Source: Thermus composti
GTDB taxonomy: Bacteria > Deinococcota > Deinococci > Deinococcales > Thermaceae
Direction of reading: 5' to 3'
Assembly: GCF_014647535.1 (NCBI RefSeq)
Contig: NZ_BMPJ01000001.1
Coordinates: forward strand, 62,001 to 126,000
Length of the DNA: 64,000 bases
Shown: positions 36,700 through 45,663 of the stretch, one piece after another
How the letters are laid out: the number at the start of each line of letters is the position of its first letter
How positions within the stretch are numbered: position 1 is the first letter of the stretch
Position numbers and translations under genes: made by a program
Notes under the pieces: generated by a model
What the model saw: only the letters and a program-made list of their open reading frames with translations
What the model was told of the DNA's origin: nothing
Database searches by the model: none

Positions 36700-36722
36700 G
36701 GTGTCCTTACCGACCGGTTGGT
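36673..36722 (+). promoter_or_regulatory. Promoter TTGACG-18-TAGGGT with TetR-type operator
   Basis: TTGACG (36673-36678) and TAGGGT (36697-36702) have an 18-base spacer. Just downstream is the near-palindrome ACCGACCGGTTGGT (36709-36722). It closely matches the TACCGACCG-type site I recall for the T. thermophilus TetR-family repressor PfmR, which controls phenylacetate and fatty-acid genes. A GAGGAGGTG ribosome-binding site follows. Confidence 0.65.
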
Positions 36723-36737
36723 CGTGAGGAGGTGGGC

Positions 36738-37475
36738 ATGCGGCTCAAGGACAAGGTGGTCCTCATCACCGGGGCGGCCCACGGCATCGGCCGGGCCACC
36801 CTGGAGCTTTTCGCCAAGGAGGGGGCGAGGCTTGTCGCCTGCGACATTGAGGAAGGCCCCTTGAGCGAGGCGGCCTCGGCCACGGGGGCCATGCCCCTTA
36901 GGATGGACGTGGCCGATCCTTCCTCGGTGGAGGAGGGCTTCCGGCGGGCTTTGGCGGAGTTTGGCCGCCTGGACGGGGTGGTGCACTATGCCGGGATCAC
37001 CCGGGACAACTTCCACTGGAAGATGCCCCTCGAGGACTGGGACCTGGTCCTCCGGGTGAACCTCACGGGAAGCTTCCTGGTGGCCAAGGCGGCCTCGGAG
37101 GCCATGCGGGAGAAAAACCCTGGGAGCATCGTCCTCACCGCGAGCCGGGTCTATTTGGGGAACCTGGGGCAGGCCAACTACGCCGCCTCCAAGGCGGGGG
37201 TGGTGGGGCTTACCCGGACCTTGGCCCTGGAGCTTGGGCGGTACGGGATAAGGGTGAACGCCTTGGCCCCTGGGTTCATTGAGACGCGGATGACGGCCAA
37301 GGTGCCGGAGAAGGTGCGGGAGAAGGCCATCGCCGCCACCCCCTTGGGCCGGGCGGGGAAGCCTTTGGAGGTGGCCTACGCGGCCCTCTTTTTGGTCTCG
37401 GACGAGTCTAGCTTCATCACCGGGCAGGTGCTCTTCATAGACGGGGGGAGGACCATCGGGGCGGCTCCCGCCTGA
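36738..37475 (+). CDS. Short-chain dehydrogenase/reductase (FabG-like)
   Basis: A 245-aa NAD(P)-dependent SDR. The cofactor loop is LITGAAHGIGRATLELFAKEG and the acidic residue ACDIEE favours NAD(H). The active site YAASK (QANYAASKAGVVGLTRT) is near residue 148, and the family's VNALAPGFIETRMT follows. Annotated relatives are 3-oxoacyl-ACP reductases or 3-hydroxyacyl-CoA dehydrogenases. The TetR-type operator in front points toward fatty-acid or aromatic acid metabolism. ATG 36738 follows a strong GAGGAGGTG ribosome-binding site. Confidence 0.88.
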   Translation: MRLKDKVVLITGAAHGIGRATLELFAKEGARLVACDIEEGPLSEAASATGAMPLRMDVADPSSVEEGFRRALAEFGRLDGVVHYAGITRDNFHWKMPLEDWDLVLRVNLTGSFLVAKAASEAMREKNPGSIVLTASRVYLGNLGQANYAASKAGVVGLTRTLALELGRYGIRVNALAPGFIETRMTAKVPEKVREKAIAATPLGRAGKPLEVAYAALFLVSDESSFITGQVLFIDGGRTIGAAPA

Positions 37476-37513
37476 GGGCATCCCGTGGCGGCGGGAGGGT
37501 GTAGGCTTAGGGC

Positions 37514-37789
37514 ATGCGGATCCTCGGCTGGTTCCTCCTCCTTGCGGGGCTCGTCCTCGCCTGGTTTCTTCTTAGCCCCTTCGTGGCCATCCTCCTCGCC
37601 CTCTTCGCCCTCCCCTTAGCCCTCCTCCTCGCCGCCTTGGCCCTTCCCTTAGCCCTCTTCCTCACCCTTTTGGGGGCTTTCCTTAGCCTTTTGGGCTTCT
37701 TCGTGAAGTGGCTCTTGCCCTTGGGGCTTCTCCTCCTCGCCCTCTGGCTCCTTTTAAGCCCAAGGAGGCCCGTTCCTGAGGGGTGGTGA
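37514..37789 (+). CDS. Small hydrophobic membrane protein
   Basis: A 91-aa protein that is almost entirely hydrophobic: leucine/alanine-rich segments at about residues 3-35, 37-60 and 62-83. No motif or family recognised. It overlaps the next gene's ATG by one base (TGATG), so the two are translationally coupled. Leucine-rich open frames can arise by chance in high-GC DNA, but the position and coupling favour a real gene. Confidence 0.6.
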   Translation: MRILGWFLLLAGLVLAWFLLSPFVAILLALFALPLALLLAALALPLALFLTLLGAFLSLLGFFVKWLLPLGLLLLALWLLLSPRRPVPEGW

Positions 37790-38952
37790 TGGATTTCCGG
37801 AAACTTGACGCCCACTTCCGGCGCATGGTGGAGGAGGGCCTCCTCCCCGGGGCCGTGGTCCTCGTGGCCCGGGGAGGGGAGGTGGTCTTCCAGGGGGTCT
37901 ACGGGATGCTGGACCCGGAGAAGGGGCTTTCCATGCGGGAAGACGCCCTTTTCCGGATCTACTCCATGACCAAGCCTTGGGTCTCCGCCCTGGCCCTGAG
38001 CTTCGTGGAGGAGGGGACCCTCTCCCTTTTGGACCCCGTGGAGAAGTACCTGCCGGAGTTTTCCCGGCTCCGGGTGGGGCGGGAGGTGGGGGAGGAGGTG
38101 GCCTTGGAGCCCTTAAGGGCTCCCCTCACCCTCTACGAGCTTTTGCGCCACACGGCGGGCTTCACCTACGGGGTTTTCTTCCGCTCCCCGGTGAAGCGGC
38201 TTTACCTCGAGGCCGGGGTGGACCGCTTTGACCTGGACCGCAAGACCTTTTTGGAGCGCCTCGCTGCCCTTCCCTTGCGCTTCCAGCCGGGGGAGGCCTT
38301 TGAGTACGGGCTTTCCACCGATGTGCTGGGGCATGTCCTCGAGGCCCTCTCCGGGAAAACCTTGGACCAGCTTCTGGAAGAGCGCCTCTTCGCTCCCTTG
38401 GGCATGAAGGACTCGGGCTTCCAGGCCAAGGACCCGGCCCGCCTGGCCCAGCCCTTTCCCAAGGACCCGGAGACGGGCCGAAGCGTGCGCCTGATCCCCG
38501 TGGACACCCCCCCGCCCCGCTACGCCGGGGGGATGGGCGGGGTGAGCACCGCCCGGGACTACCTGCGCTTCCTGGAGGCCTTGCGCACCGGCGAAGGCCT
38601 CCTCCACCCCCGCCTTTCCCGCCTCATGACCCAGGACCACCTGGGCCCCCTCTACGCCGAGGGCCTCAAGCGGGGGCCGGAGTACCTGCCGGGACCCGGG
38701 TACGGCTTTGGCCTCGGGGTGGCGGTGCGCCTGGGGGAGGCGGGGCTTTCCCCGGGAAGCCCGGGGGACTTCTTCTGGTCCGGGTTTGGCGGCACCTACT
38801 TCTTCGTGGACCCCGCCTTGGGCCTCACGGCCCTCCTCATGGCCCAAGCCCCGAACCTCCTTTCGGTCTTGGAACCCCCCAAGGCCCTCCACTCGCGGCT
38901 TGGGGCGAGGCTCCACCACCTTTTCCGCGTCCAGGTCTACCGGGCCCTTTAG
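37789..38952 (+). CDS. Serine hydrolase, beta-lactamase class C / esterase family
   Basis: A 387-aa protein with the class C/EstB fold. The nucleophile motif is S59-M-T-K (FRIYSMTKPWVSALALSF); the second active-site element is the YGLSTD tyrosine near residue 177, and SGFGGTYFFVDP near the C-terminus matches the third. No signal peptide is seen, so a cytoplasmic esterase or peptidase is more likely than a true beta-lactamase. ATG 37789 is preferred to GTG 37783 because of the stop/start overlap with the upstream gene. Confidence 0.87.
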   Translation: MDFRKLDAHFRRMVEEGLLPGAVVLVARGGEVVFQGVYGMLDPEKGLSMREDALFRIYSMTKPWVSALALSFVEEGTLSLLDPVEKYLPEFSRLRVGREVGEEVALEPLRAPLTLYELLRHTAGFTYGVFFRSPVKRLYLEAGVDRFDLDRKTFLERLAALPLRFQPGEAFEYGLSTDVLGHVLEALSGKTLDQLLEERLFAPLGMKDSGFQAKDPARLAQPFPKDPETGRSVRLIPVDTPPPRYAGGMGGVSTARDYLRFLEALRTGEGLLHPRLSRLMTQDHLGPLYAEGLKRGPEYLPGPGYGFGLGVAVRLGEAGLSPGSPGDFFWSGFGGTYFFVDPALGLTALLMAQAPNLLSVLEPPKALHSRLGARLHHLFRVQVYRAL

Positions 38953-38960
38953 GCGGGTAG

Positions 38961-39017
38961 GGCTAGGCGCTTGGAGCCTTCCTGGGGGGCGGGAACCCTC
39001 ACCGCCGGCGCCTAGCC
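38961..39017. repeat. 10-bp inverted repeat between convergent genes
   Basis: GGCTAGGCGC (38961-38970) and GCGCCTAGCC (39008-39017) are perfect complements 37 bases apart, between the convergent 3' ends of the hydrolase and DtxR-type genes. There is no T-run, so a terminator role is possible but unproven. Confidence 0.4.
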
Positions 39018-39668
39018 TAAGGGCTCCACCCCCACCGCCTGGGCCAGGGCCTGAGGAAGGAGGAAGACTTCCCCTTCCACCTCCACCCGCACCCCGTCTT
39101 CGTGCGCCAAAACCTTTAGGGACTTTCCCGGGAGGAGGCCGATCCGGGCGAGGAGGTTCAGGGTGCCCCGGTCCTGGGCCAAAGCCCGAACCACCCGTGC
39201 CCGCCCCAGGGGGGCCTGGGAGAGGGGGAGGGCCTTGGCCTCGGGCAGGGTCAGGTCCTTGGTGGGGATGGGGTCCCCGTGGGGGTCAAAGGGGGGGTGG
39301 CCCAGGTACTCGGCGATCCTTTCCTCCAGGGCCTCGCTGATCACGTGCTCCAGCCTTTCCGCCTCCTCGTGGACCTCCTCCCAGCCGTACCCCAGGGCCT
39401 GGTGGAGGTAGGCCTCGAGGAGGCGGTGGTGGCGCAGGACCTCGAGGGCCACCCGCCGGCCCGCCTCGGTGAGCCGTGCTCCCCGGTAGGGGAGGTACTC
39501 CACCAGGCCCAGGGCCGCCAGCTTCTTCAGCATCTCCGTCACCGAGGGGGGGCGTACCCCAAGCCGCTCCGCCAGGGCCTGGGTGGGGACCGGCACCTGG
39601 CCTTCCTCCAAGAGGAGGAGGTGCTTCAGGTAGTCTTCCTGGGCCTCGGTGAGGGGCGGCCTTGCCAT
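39012..39668 (-). CDS. DtxR/MntR-family metal-dependent regulator
   Basis: A 218-aa regulator. The N-terminal winged helix (TEAQEDYLKHLLLLEEG, then LAERLGVRPPSVTEMLKKLA) is followed by the metal-binding dimerisation domain (HHRLLEAYLHQALGYGWEE, EAERLEHVISEALEERIAEYL) and a C-terminal FeoA/SH3-like domain (LLPGKSLKVLAHEDGVRVEV). It probably controls Mn or Fe homeostasis genes. ATG 39668 has GAGGGGG directly upstream. It is divergent from the gamma-glutamyltransferase gene with a 23-base gap. Confidence 0.9.
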   Translation of the reverse strand: MARPPLTEAQEDYLKHLLLLEEGQVPVPTQALAERLGVRPPSVTEMLKKLAALGLVEYLPYRGARLTEAGRRVALEVLRHHRLLEAYLHQALGYGWEEVHEEAERLEHVISEALEERIAEYLGHPPFDPHGDPIPTKDLTLPEAKALPLSQAPLGRARVVRALAQDRGTLNLLARIGLLPGKSLKVLAHEDGVRVEVEGEVFLLPQALAQAVGVEPLG

Positions 39669-39691
39669 CCCCCTCAAGGTAGCATGGGAGC

Positions 39692-41266
39692 ATGGACCTC
39701 ACCCACTACCCCTACCCCTCCCGCCGCCCCGTGGTCCTGGGGAAGCGGGGTGCCGTGGCCACGAGCCAGCCCCTCGCCGCCCTGGCGGGGATGGAGATGC
39801 TCCTAAAGGGGGGAAGCGCCGTGGACGCCGCCCTTGCCATGGCCGCCTGTCTCACGGTGGTGGAGCCCACCTCCAACGGCATCGGGGGGGATCTTTTCGC
39901 CATGGTCTGGGACGGGAAGCTCCACGGCCTAAACGCCTCCGGCAAAAGCCCCCTGGCCCTCACCCCGGAGAGGCTTCCCGGGAGGATGCCGGAAAGGGGC
40001 TGGCTTCCCGTGACGGTGCCGGGGGCGGTCTCGGGCTGGCGGGCCCTCCACGAGCGCTGGGGCAGGCTTCCCTTCCCCGAGGTCCTGGCCCCCGCCATCC
40101 GCTACGCCGAGGAGGGTTTTCCCGTGGGGCCGGAGACGGCGAGGGCTTGGCGGCGGGCAGAAGGCGTCTTCCTCCCCCTGGAGGGGCCGGAGTTTAAGGC
40201 CTTCCAGGAGGTGTTTTTCCCCGGGGGAAGGGCCCCCCGGGCGGGGGAGGTGTGGCGGAGTCCCTTGCACGCCAAGACCCTCAGGGAGATCGCCGAGACC
40301 TACGGGGAAAGCCTTTACCGGGGGGCCTTGGCCGAGGCCCTGGCCCGCTTTAGCGGGGATACCGGGGGGCTTCTCACCCTTCAGGACCTAAAGGCCCACG
40401 CCCCGGAGTGGGTGACGCCCCTTTCCACGGAGTACAAGGGGCTCACCGTCTGGGAGCTTCCCCCAAACGGCCAGGGGGTGGCGGTCCTCCTCGCCCTGAA
40501 CCTTTTGGAGGGGTTTGACCTGAGGCCGGAGGACCCTTGGAGCTACCACGTCCAGATTGAGGCCATGCGCCTCGCCTTGGCGGACACCTACCGCTTCGTG
40601 GCCGACCCCCGCCACATGGAGCTTGACCCCAAGGCCTTCCTCTCCAAGGCCTACGCGGCGGAAAGGAGGAGGCTTATCGGGGAAAAGGCCCTTCCCCGGG
40701 TCCTTCCCGGGCTAAGGCCTGAGGGGACGGTCTACCTGGCGGCGGCGGACGGGGAGCTCATGGTCTCCCTCATCCAGTCCAACTACCAGGGGTTTGGCTC
40801 CGGGGTCTTGGTGCCGGGGACGGGGATCGCCCTGCAGAACCGGGGCCTGGGGTTTTCCCTGGAGGAAGGCCACCCGAACCGGGTGGGGCCGGGAAAGAGG
40901 CCCTTCCACACTATCATCCCGGGCTTTCTCACGAGGGAAGGAAAGCCCCTTGGGCCCTTCGGGGTCATGGGGGGGTTCATGCAGCCCCAGGGGCACGTCC
41001 AGGTGGTGGTGGCCCTGGCGGACTTCGGCCTGAACCCCCAGGCGGCCCTGGACCGGCCCCGCTGGCAGGTGGTGCCGGGGGACGAGGTGCTTCTTGAGCC
41101 TGGCATCCCCCAGGCCACGGCCCTCTTCCTCAAGGACCTGGGGCACCGGGTGCGCTACGAGGCGGAGTACGGGCTTTTCGGCCGGGGGCAGGCGGTCTTC
41201 CGCCTGGGGGAGGCCCTGGCGGCGGCCTCGGACCCTAGGGCCGAGGGGCTTGCCTTGGCGTGGTAA
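39692..41266 (+). CDS. ggt: Gamma-glutamyltransferase
   Basis: A 524-aa N-terminal-nucleophile hydrolase that cleaves or transfers gamma-glutamyl groups, e.g. of glutathione. The large-subunit part has GGSAVDAALAMAACLTVVEP and SNGIGGDLFAMVWDG. The likely processing/catalytic threonine is Thr346 in PEGTVYLAAADG (typically GTTH in the family), followed by SNYQGFGSGVLVPGTGI. No signal peptide is evident, unlike periplasmic Ggt, so it may be cytoplasmic or belong to the Ywrd-like branch. Confidence 0.88.
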   Translation: MDLTHYPYPSRRPVVLGKRGAVATSQPLAALAGMEMLLKGGSAVDAALAMAACLTVVEPTSNGIGGDLFAMVWDGKLHGLNASGKSPLALTPERLPGRMPERGWLPVTVPGAVSGWRALHERWGRLPFPEVLAPAIRYAEEGFPVGPETARAWRRAEGVFLPLEGPEFKAFQEVFFPGGRAPRAGEVWRSPLHAKTLREIAETYGESLYRGALAEALARFSGDTGGLLTLQDLKAHAPEWVTPLSTEYKGLTVWELPPNGQGVAVLLALNLLEGFDLRPEDPWSYHVQIEAMRLALADTYRFVADPRHMELDPKAFLSKAYAAERRRLIGEKALPRVLPGLRPEGTVYLAAADGELMVSLIQSNYQGFGSGVLVPGTGIALQNRGLGFSLEEGHPNRVGPGKRPFHTIIPGFLTREGKPLGPFGVMGGFMQPQGHVQVVVALADFGLNPQAALDRPRWQVVPGDEVLLEPGIPQATALFLKDLGHRVRYEAEYGLFGRGQAVFRLGEALAAASDPRAEGLALAW

Positions 41267-41276
41267 GGAGGGGGTC

Positions 41277-42440
41277 ATGAGGTGGATGGGGCTTCTTTTG
41301 CTTCTCGGTTTTGGGATGGGCGGGGCTTCGGAGCCGGACCTTTCCGGGGAGGTTTTGGCGCGGCTTTTCACCCAGGAGGTCCAGGAGGCCTGGTTCTCGG
41401 AGGACTTTTTGGCCCAGGTGCCCGTGGGCCAGGTGGAGGCCATCTTGGCGCAGCTTGAGGCCCAGCTGGGGGCTTTCCAGGGGATTAGGCCGGTGGAGCC
41501 CGGGCGGTACCTGGTGGTTTTTGAGAAAGGGTACGTCCCTGCCCAGATCGGCCTGGACGCTCAGGGGCGCATCGCAAGCCTTTTCTTTGAGCCTCCGGTG
41601 GCCCGGCTTCCCAGCCTCGAGGCCGCCCGAGAAGCTTTCCGCGCCCTTCCTGGCCGGGTGGGGCTCTGGGTGGAGCGAAACGGCCAGGAGGTTCTGGCCT
41701 TGAACCCCGAGGCCCCCTTGGCGGTGGCCTCAGCCTTCAAGCTCATGGTCCTGGCCCTGGCTTTGGAGGAGGTGGAGGCCAGCCGCTGGCGATGGGATCA
41801 GGTGGTGCGCCTCCAGGAAGGCTGGAAGAGCCTCCCCTCGGGCATTCTTCAGGACTGGCCAGCCCAAAGCCCCCTCACCCTTCACACCTTGGCGGCCCTT
41901 ATGATCTCCCTTTCCGATAACACCGCCGCCGATGCCCTCATGCACCTTCTAGGGAGGGAGCGTCTCGAGGCCCATGCCCCCCAGAACCGGCCCTTCCTCA
42001 CCACCCGGGAGGCTTTTCAACTTGCGGCTGGTACCAACCGGGACCTCTTGCGGGTTTACCGGGAGGGAGACCTGGAGGCGCGCAGGCGGGTGTTGGATGA
42101 GCTCCGAAAAAGGCCCCTTCCCAAGGTGGGAGATCTGCCGTTAGACCCTGCTCGGTGGCCTCAGGAGGCGGACTGGCGCTTCACCCCAAGGGAGCTATGC
42201 GCCTGGATGGGGCGGGTGGCGGACCTGCCCCTTCTTGGCATCAACCCCGGGCTCACCCTTTCGGGGTGGGATGGCATCGCCTTCAAGGGAGGGTCTAGGC
42301 CTGGGGTTCTCAGCTTGGTTCACGCCCTGAAACGGAGAGAGGACCGGTATTGCGCGGCTTTTGTTTGGAATAATCCCCAGGGAGTGGAGACCCTTCAGGC
42401 CCTCACCCTCTACGGTGGCCTTTTGGACCTACTCCCCTAA
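41277..42440 (+). CDS. Class A beta-lactamase-like serine hydrolase
   Basis: A 387-aa exported protein with signal peptide (RWMGLLLLLGFGMGGAS). An N-terminal ~110-residue domain of unknown type precedes the lactamase fold with S152-A-F-K155, S213-D-N215 and K337-G-G339, the three class A motifs (the last usually KTG). The glutamate-bearing omega loop is not clear, so penicillin-binding or esterase activity is as likely as beta-lactamase. ATG 41277 follows GGAGGGGG. It lies 10 bases after ggt and overlaps the convergent gene by 4 bases. Confidence 0.83.
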   Translation: MRWMGLLLLLGFGMGGASEPDLSGEVLARLFTQEVQEAWFSEDFLAQVPVGQVEAILAQLEAQLGAFQGIRPVEPGRYLVVFEKGYVPAQIGLDAQGRIASLFFEPPVARLPSLEAAREAFRALPGRVGLWVERNGQEVLALNPEAPLAVASAFKLMVLALALEEVEASRWRWDQVVRLQEGWKSLPSGILQDWPAQSPLTLHTLAALMISLSDNTAADALMHLLGRERLEAHAPQNRPFLTTREAFQLAAGTNRDLLRVYREGDLEARRRVLDELRKRPLPKVGDLPLDPARWPQEADWRFTPRELCAWMGRVADLPLLGINPGLTLSGWDGIAFKGGSRPGVLSLVHALKRREDRYCAAFVWNNPQGVETLQALTLYGGLLDLLP

Positions 42441-43150
42441 AGGGGGTAGGCGAACCCCAGGAGGCTTTTCCCCCCAAGCCGCTCCCGCAGCTCCGGGGAT
42501 AGGGGCGAAAGGCGGGCCCGCTGCAGGGCCAGGTGTTCTTTGAGGGCCTTGGCCAGGGCGTTCCGCCAGGAGGCAGGGGCGGCCTCCCCCAGGCTCAGGT
42601 AGGCCCGGACGGGCCTACCGGCGAAGGCCCTTCCCCAGAAGTCCGCCAGGGCAGCGGGCACCCGGCCCTCGGGTACGGGCAAGGGGGGTAGGCGGAGGCG
42701 GTCTTCCTCCAGGGCGAAGAGGGCGTAAAGGCCCAGGCGCAAGGCCAGCCCACCCCCTGGGGGGAGCCAGCCCTGGCGCCTTAAGGCCTCGGGGTCGGCG
42801 GAGGCCAGGTAGAGCCGGCCCTCCCTTTCCACCCGCCGCAGCTCGGCCAGGAGGTCTTCCGGGTCTGCCTTGCCCAGAAGCTCCTGGGCCCGCTCGTGGA
42901 GGGCCCTTAGGCCGGGGCCCAAGAGGGGGGTGGGGTGGAGGAGGAGGCGGCTTGGGTAGCGTTCCCGGAGGCTTTCCGCCAGGGACAGGTGGGCGCCGAA
43001 GGGAGGTCGGGTGACGAGGAGGAGGACCCGGTCGTAGAGGGCGAGAAGCCGCCTGCAGGCGCCCTCGAGGCTCTCCCTCAAGGGGTCCCAGACGAAGGGG
43101 TCGTCCTCCCGAGCAAAACCGCTCGGTTCCGAGAGAAGCCCCAGTTCCAT
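42437..43150 (-). CDS. Hypothetical protein
   Basis: A 237-aa soluble protein without signal peptide. A hydrophobic strand (YDRVLLLVTRPPFGAHLSL) near residue 40 hints at an alpha/beta fold, and the rest is helical and rich in Leu, Ala and Arg. No family recognised. ATG 43150 is chosen because a TAGAAT box ends 8 bases upstream. The gap from 43151 to 43334 holds no intact gene; the plus strand there has a short open stretch ending LSCPAR at about 43290, possibly a gene remnant. Confidence 0.55.
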   Translation of the reverse strand: MELGLLSEPSGFAREDDPFVWDPLRESLEGACRRLLALYDRVLLLVTRPPFGAHLSLAESLRERYPSRLLLHPTPLLGPGLRALHERAQELLGKADPEDLLAELRRVEREGRLYLASADPEALRRQGWLPPGGGLALRLGLYALFALEEDRLRLPPLPVPEGRVPAALADFWGRAFAGRPVRAYLSLGEAAPASWRNALAKALKEHLALQRARLSPLSPELRERLGGKSLLGFAYPL

Positions 43151-43158
43151 CGGGGGGG

Positions 43159-43164
43159 ATTCTA
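43159..43164 (-). promoter_or_regulatory. -10 box TAGAAT, probably leaderless
   Basis: TAGAAT on the minus strand, 8 bases before ATG 43150. The -35 region is not recognisable. Confidence 0.45.
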
Positions 43165-43334
43165 TGGGGAGGTTCCGGGGACGAATGTCCTGAACCCGGT
43201 ACAGCTTATCCCCTGGCCGAGCCCCAGGGCTACCAGGTGGAGGTGGCCCCGGCGGACCCCAACCCGCCCCTGAGCTGCCCGGCCCGCTGAAAAGCCCCTT
43301 GGCCCTCGGGGTCCGGGAGGCCGCCTTTAGGGCT

Positions 43335-44249
43335 TCACCTTCCTTCAAAGAGCCCCCCTGTCCAGGGGGGTGGCCCTAGGCCCAGAAGCCCCTTTAGGCC
43401 CAAGGCGGCCTCCACCCCTTGGGTGCCGTAGTTGTTGTTGAAGATGACAAAGACCCGCTCGGCCCTTTCCGCTAGGATGCGGGTGGCCTCGGCCAGGTCT
43501 TGTAGCTCCTCCTCGGAGTAGCGCCAGTTGAAGCGCTCGTAGGGCTTCTGGTGGGGGCCTTTCCAGGTTTCGGCGTTTCTCCCGTGGCAGCGGAGGACGG
43601 CCACGGGGTGGGTGGGCTCCAAGACCCTGGGCGGGGCCTCGGGGTGGGGCGGGGCGTCCACACTCACGTGGACGAGGCCCAGGCGCTCTAGTTCCCGCTT
43701 CACGAAGCCCCAGGCGGCGTACCACCTGGGGTTCCGGAACTCCACCGCCACCAGGTAGCCCCGGGTCCTTTCCGCCAGGCGTTCCAGGTACCGGAAGCTA
43801 CGGGGCTTGGGCTCGGCCCAGGGGGGGAGGCCGAAGTGGAGGTAGCCCAGCTTGTCCGCCTCCCTTAGGGGTTCTAGGGCTTGGAAGAAGCGTCGCCAGG
43901 CCTCCTCCACCACTTCTTCGGGGACTTCCTTTTGGGAAAGGTGGCCCTCCTTGGGAAGGAGGGCCCTTAGGTCCTTGGGGAGGGCGCTTGCCTCCAGGCC
44001 GTGCCCGGTGAAGGCGGAAAAGGCCTTGACGTTAAAGAGGAAGCCTTTGGGCGTGCGCTCGGCCCACTTCCGCACCACCTCGAGGCGGGGCAGGGCGTAG
44101 AAGGTGCTGTCCACTTCCACGGTGTCAAAGCGCTGGGCGTAGTAGCGGAGGCGCTTTTCCGGGTGGTTTTTCACCTCGGGGGGGTACCAGCCGGAGGCGA
44201 GGAGGGTAGGGTCGGTCCAGCTCGCGGTGCCCACCCGGATCTCGGCCAC
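43335..44249 (-). CDS. DUF72 family protein (YecE-like)
   Basis: A 304-aa TIM-barrel protein. Family markers are IRVGTASWTDPTLLASGWYP at the N-terminus, YYAQRFDTVEVDSTFYALP, VAVEFRNPRWYA and the C-terminal RVFVIFNNNYGTQGVEAA. DUF72 proteins are widespread and their function is not established. It is a single gene on the minus strand; the divergent DUF523 gene begins about 70 bases away. Confidence 0.9.
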   Translation of the reverse strand: MAEIRVGTASWTDPTLLASGWYPPEVKNHPEKRLRYYAQRFDTVEVDSTFYALPRLEVVRKWAERTPKGFLFNVKAFSAFTGHGLEASALPKDLRALLPKEGHLSQKEVPEEVVEEAWRRFFQALEPLREADKLGYLHFGLPPWAEPKPRSFRYLERLAERTRGYLVAVEFRNPRWYAAWGFVKRELERLGLVHVSVDAPPHPEAPPRVLEPTHPVAVLRCHGRNAETWKGPHQKPYERFNWRYSEEELQDLAEATRILAERAERVFVIFNNNYGTQGVEAALGLKGLLGLGPPPWTGGLFEGR

Positions 44250-44322
44250 GCCCCCATGGTACCCCGGGGATTGTCGGCGGGGCTACGGGGTGGGGAGGGG
44301 GGCCCGGGGTAGATTGGGCCCT

Positions 44323-45267
44323 ATGGAACCTGTCTGGCCCAAGCCCCGGGTGGTGGTGAGCGCCTGTTTGGGCTTCGCCGCCGTGCGCTACTCGGGGGAA
44401 TGCATCCCCGACCGGGCGGTGACCGCCCTAAGGGAGTTCGTGGAGTTCGTCCCGGTCTGCCCCGAGGTGGAGATCGGCCTCGGGGTCCCAAGGCCCGTGG
44501 TGCGCCTGGTGCGGGGGGAGGAAGGCCCCCGGATGGTCCAGCCCAAAACGGGGGAGGACCTCACGGAAAGGATGCGGGCCTTTAGCGGGCGCTTCCTTTC
44601 GGGGCTTGGGCCTGTGGAGGGGTTTATCCTGAAAAACCGCTCTCCCAATTGCGCCCTAAAAGACGCCGAGGTCTACGCCCGGGCCGACGAAGGAGGGGTG
44701 GTGGAAAGGGGCCCCGGGCTTTTCGCCCGGGCGGTGGAGGAGGCCTTCCCCCTCCTCCCCAAGGAGGACGAGGGGCGGCTTACCAACGCCCGGATCCGGG
44801 CCCACTTCCTCACCCGGATCTTCGCCCTGGCCCGGCTTCGCAGGGTGGAGGACCTTCCTGGCCTCATGGCCTTTCACGCCCGCTACAAGCTCCTCCTCCT
44901 GGCCTACCACCCGGGGGAGGCCCGGGCCTTGGGCAGGCTTCTCGCCGAGGCCAAGGGGAGGCCTTTCCCCGAGGTGCGCCGGGCCTACGAGGAGGGGTTC
45001 CTTAGAGCCACCCGGCTTCCTTTCCGCCTCGGAGCCATGACGGATGCCCTCCTCCACGCCTTCGGGTACTTTAAGAGGGCCCTTTCCCCCAAGGAGAAGG
45101 CCCATTTTTTGGATCTTATTCGGGGCTTTCGGGAAGAGCGGCTTCCCCTCGAGGCCCCCCTCGCCCTCCTTTGGTCCTGGGCTTTGCGGGTGGAGGAGGG
45201 CTACCTGGAGGCCCAGGCCCTCTTTGAACCCTTTCCCTGGGCCCTCATGGACCTGAGGAGTTCCTAG
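44323..45267 (+). CDS. DUF523 plus DUF1722 (YbgA) fusion protein
   Basis: A 314-aa cytoplasmic protein. Residues 10-150 are DUF523 (VVVSACLGFAAVRYSGE, FVPVCPEVEIGLGVPRPVVRL, FILKNRSPNCA) with conserved cysteines that suggest metal or cluster binding. Residues about 180-300 are the helical DUF1722/YbgA domain (LMAFHARYKLLLLAYHPGEA). Fusions of this type often lie near photolyase genes in other bacteria, a recollection rather than something seen here. ATG 44323 is the first start after the divergent promoter region. Its end overlaps hepT by 4 bases, convergent. Confidence 0.85.
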   Translation: MEPVWPKPRVVVSACLGFAAVRYSGECIPDRAVTALREFVEFVPVCPEVEIGLGVPRPVVRLVRGEEGPRMVQPKTGEDLTERMRAFSGRFLSGLGPVEGFILKNRSPNCALKDAEVYARADEGGVVERGPGLFARAVEEAFPLLPKEDEGRLTNARIRAHFLTRIFALARLRRVEDLPGLMAFHARYKLLLLAYHPGEARALGRLLAEAKGRPFPEVRRAYEEGFLRATRLPFRLGAMTDALLHAFGYFKRALSPKEKAHFLDLIRGFREERLPLEAPLALLWSWALRVEEGYLEAQALFEPFPWALMDLRSS

Positions 45268-45663
45268 AGGAACCGGGCGAAGACCCGGGCCAGGGCCCTC
45301 AGGTCGTCTAGATTTTCCCGGAGAACCCGGTGGACGATCCTCCGGTCTATGTCCAGGTACTCGTGCACCAAGAGGTTGCGGAAGCCGATCATCCGGCGCC
45401 ACTTTTGGGCCAGGGCTTCGTCCACGTACCCGTGGGCCAGAAAGAGGTCCACCAGGTCCTTGGCCCGCTCAAAGGGGCCTAGGTTCTCGTCCGAGGCCAC
45501 GTGGGCGGCCATGTCGGTGAGGGCTTCTATGGAAAGTTGGAGGAAGCGCTCTGCGGCCCCGTAGCGCTCCGGGTTTTCCAAAAACTCCTCCAGGCTGTAG
45601 CGGGAAAGGTCCTGGAGGATGTTTAGATAGGCCTCCAGGTGGGAAAGCCTCCGCCGAAGGACC

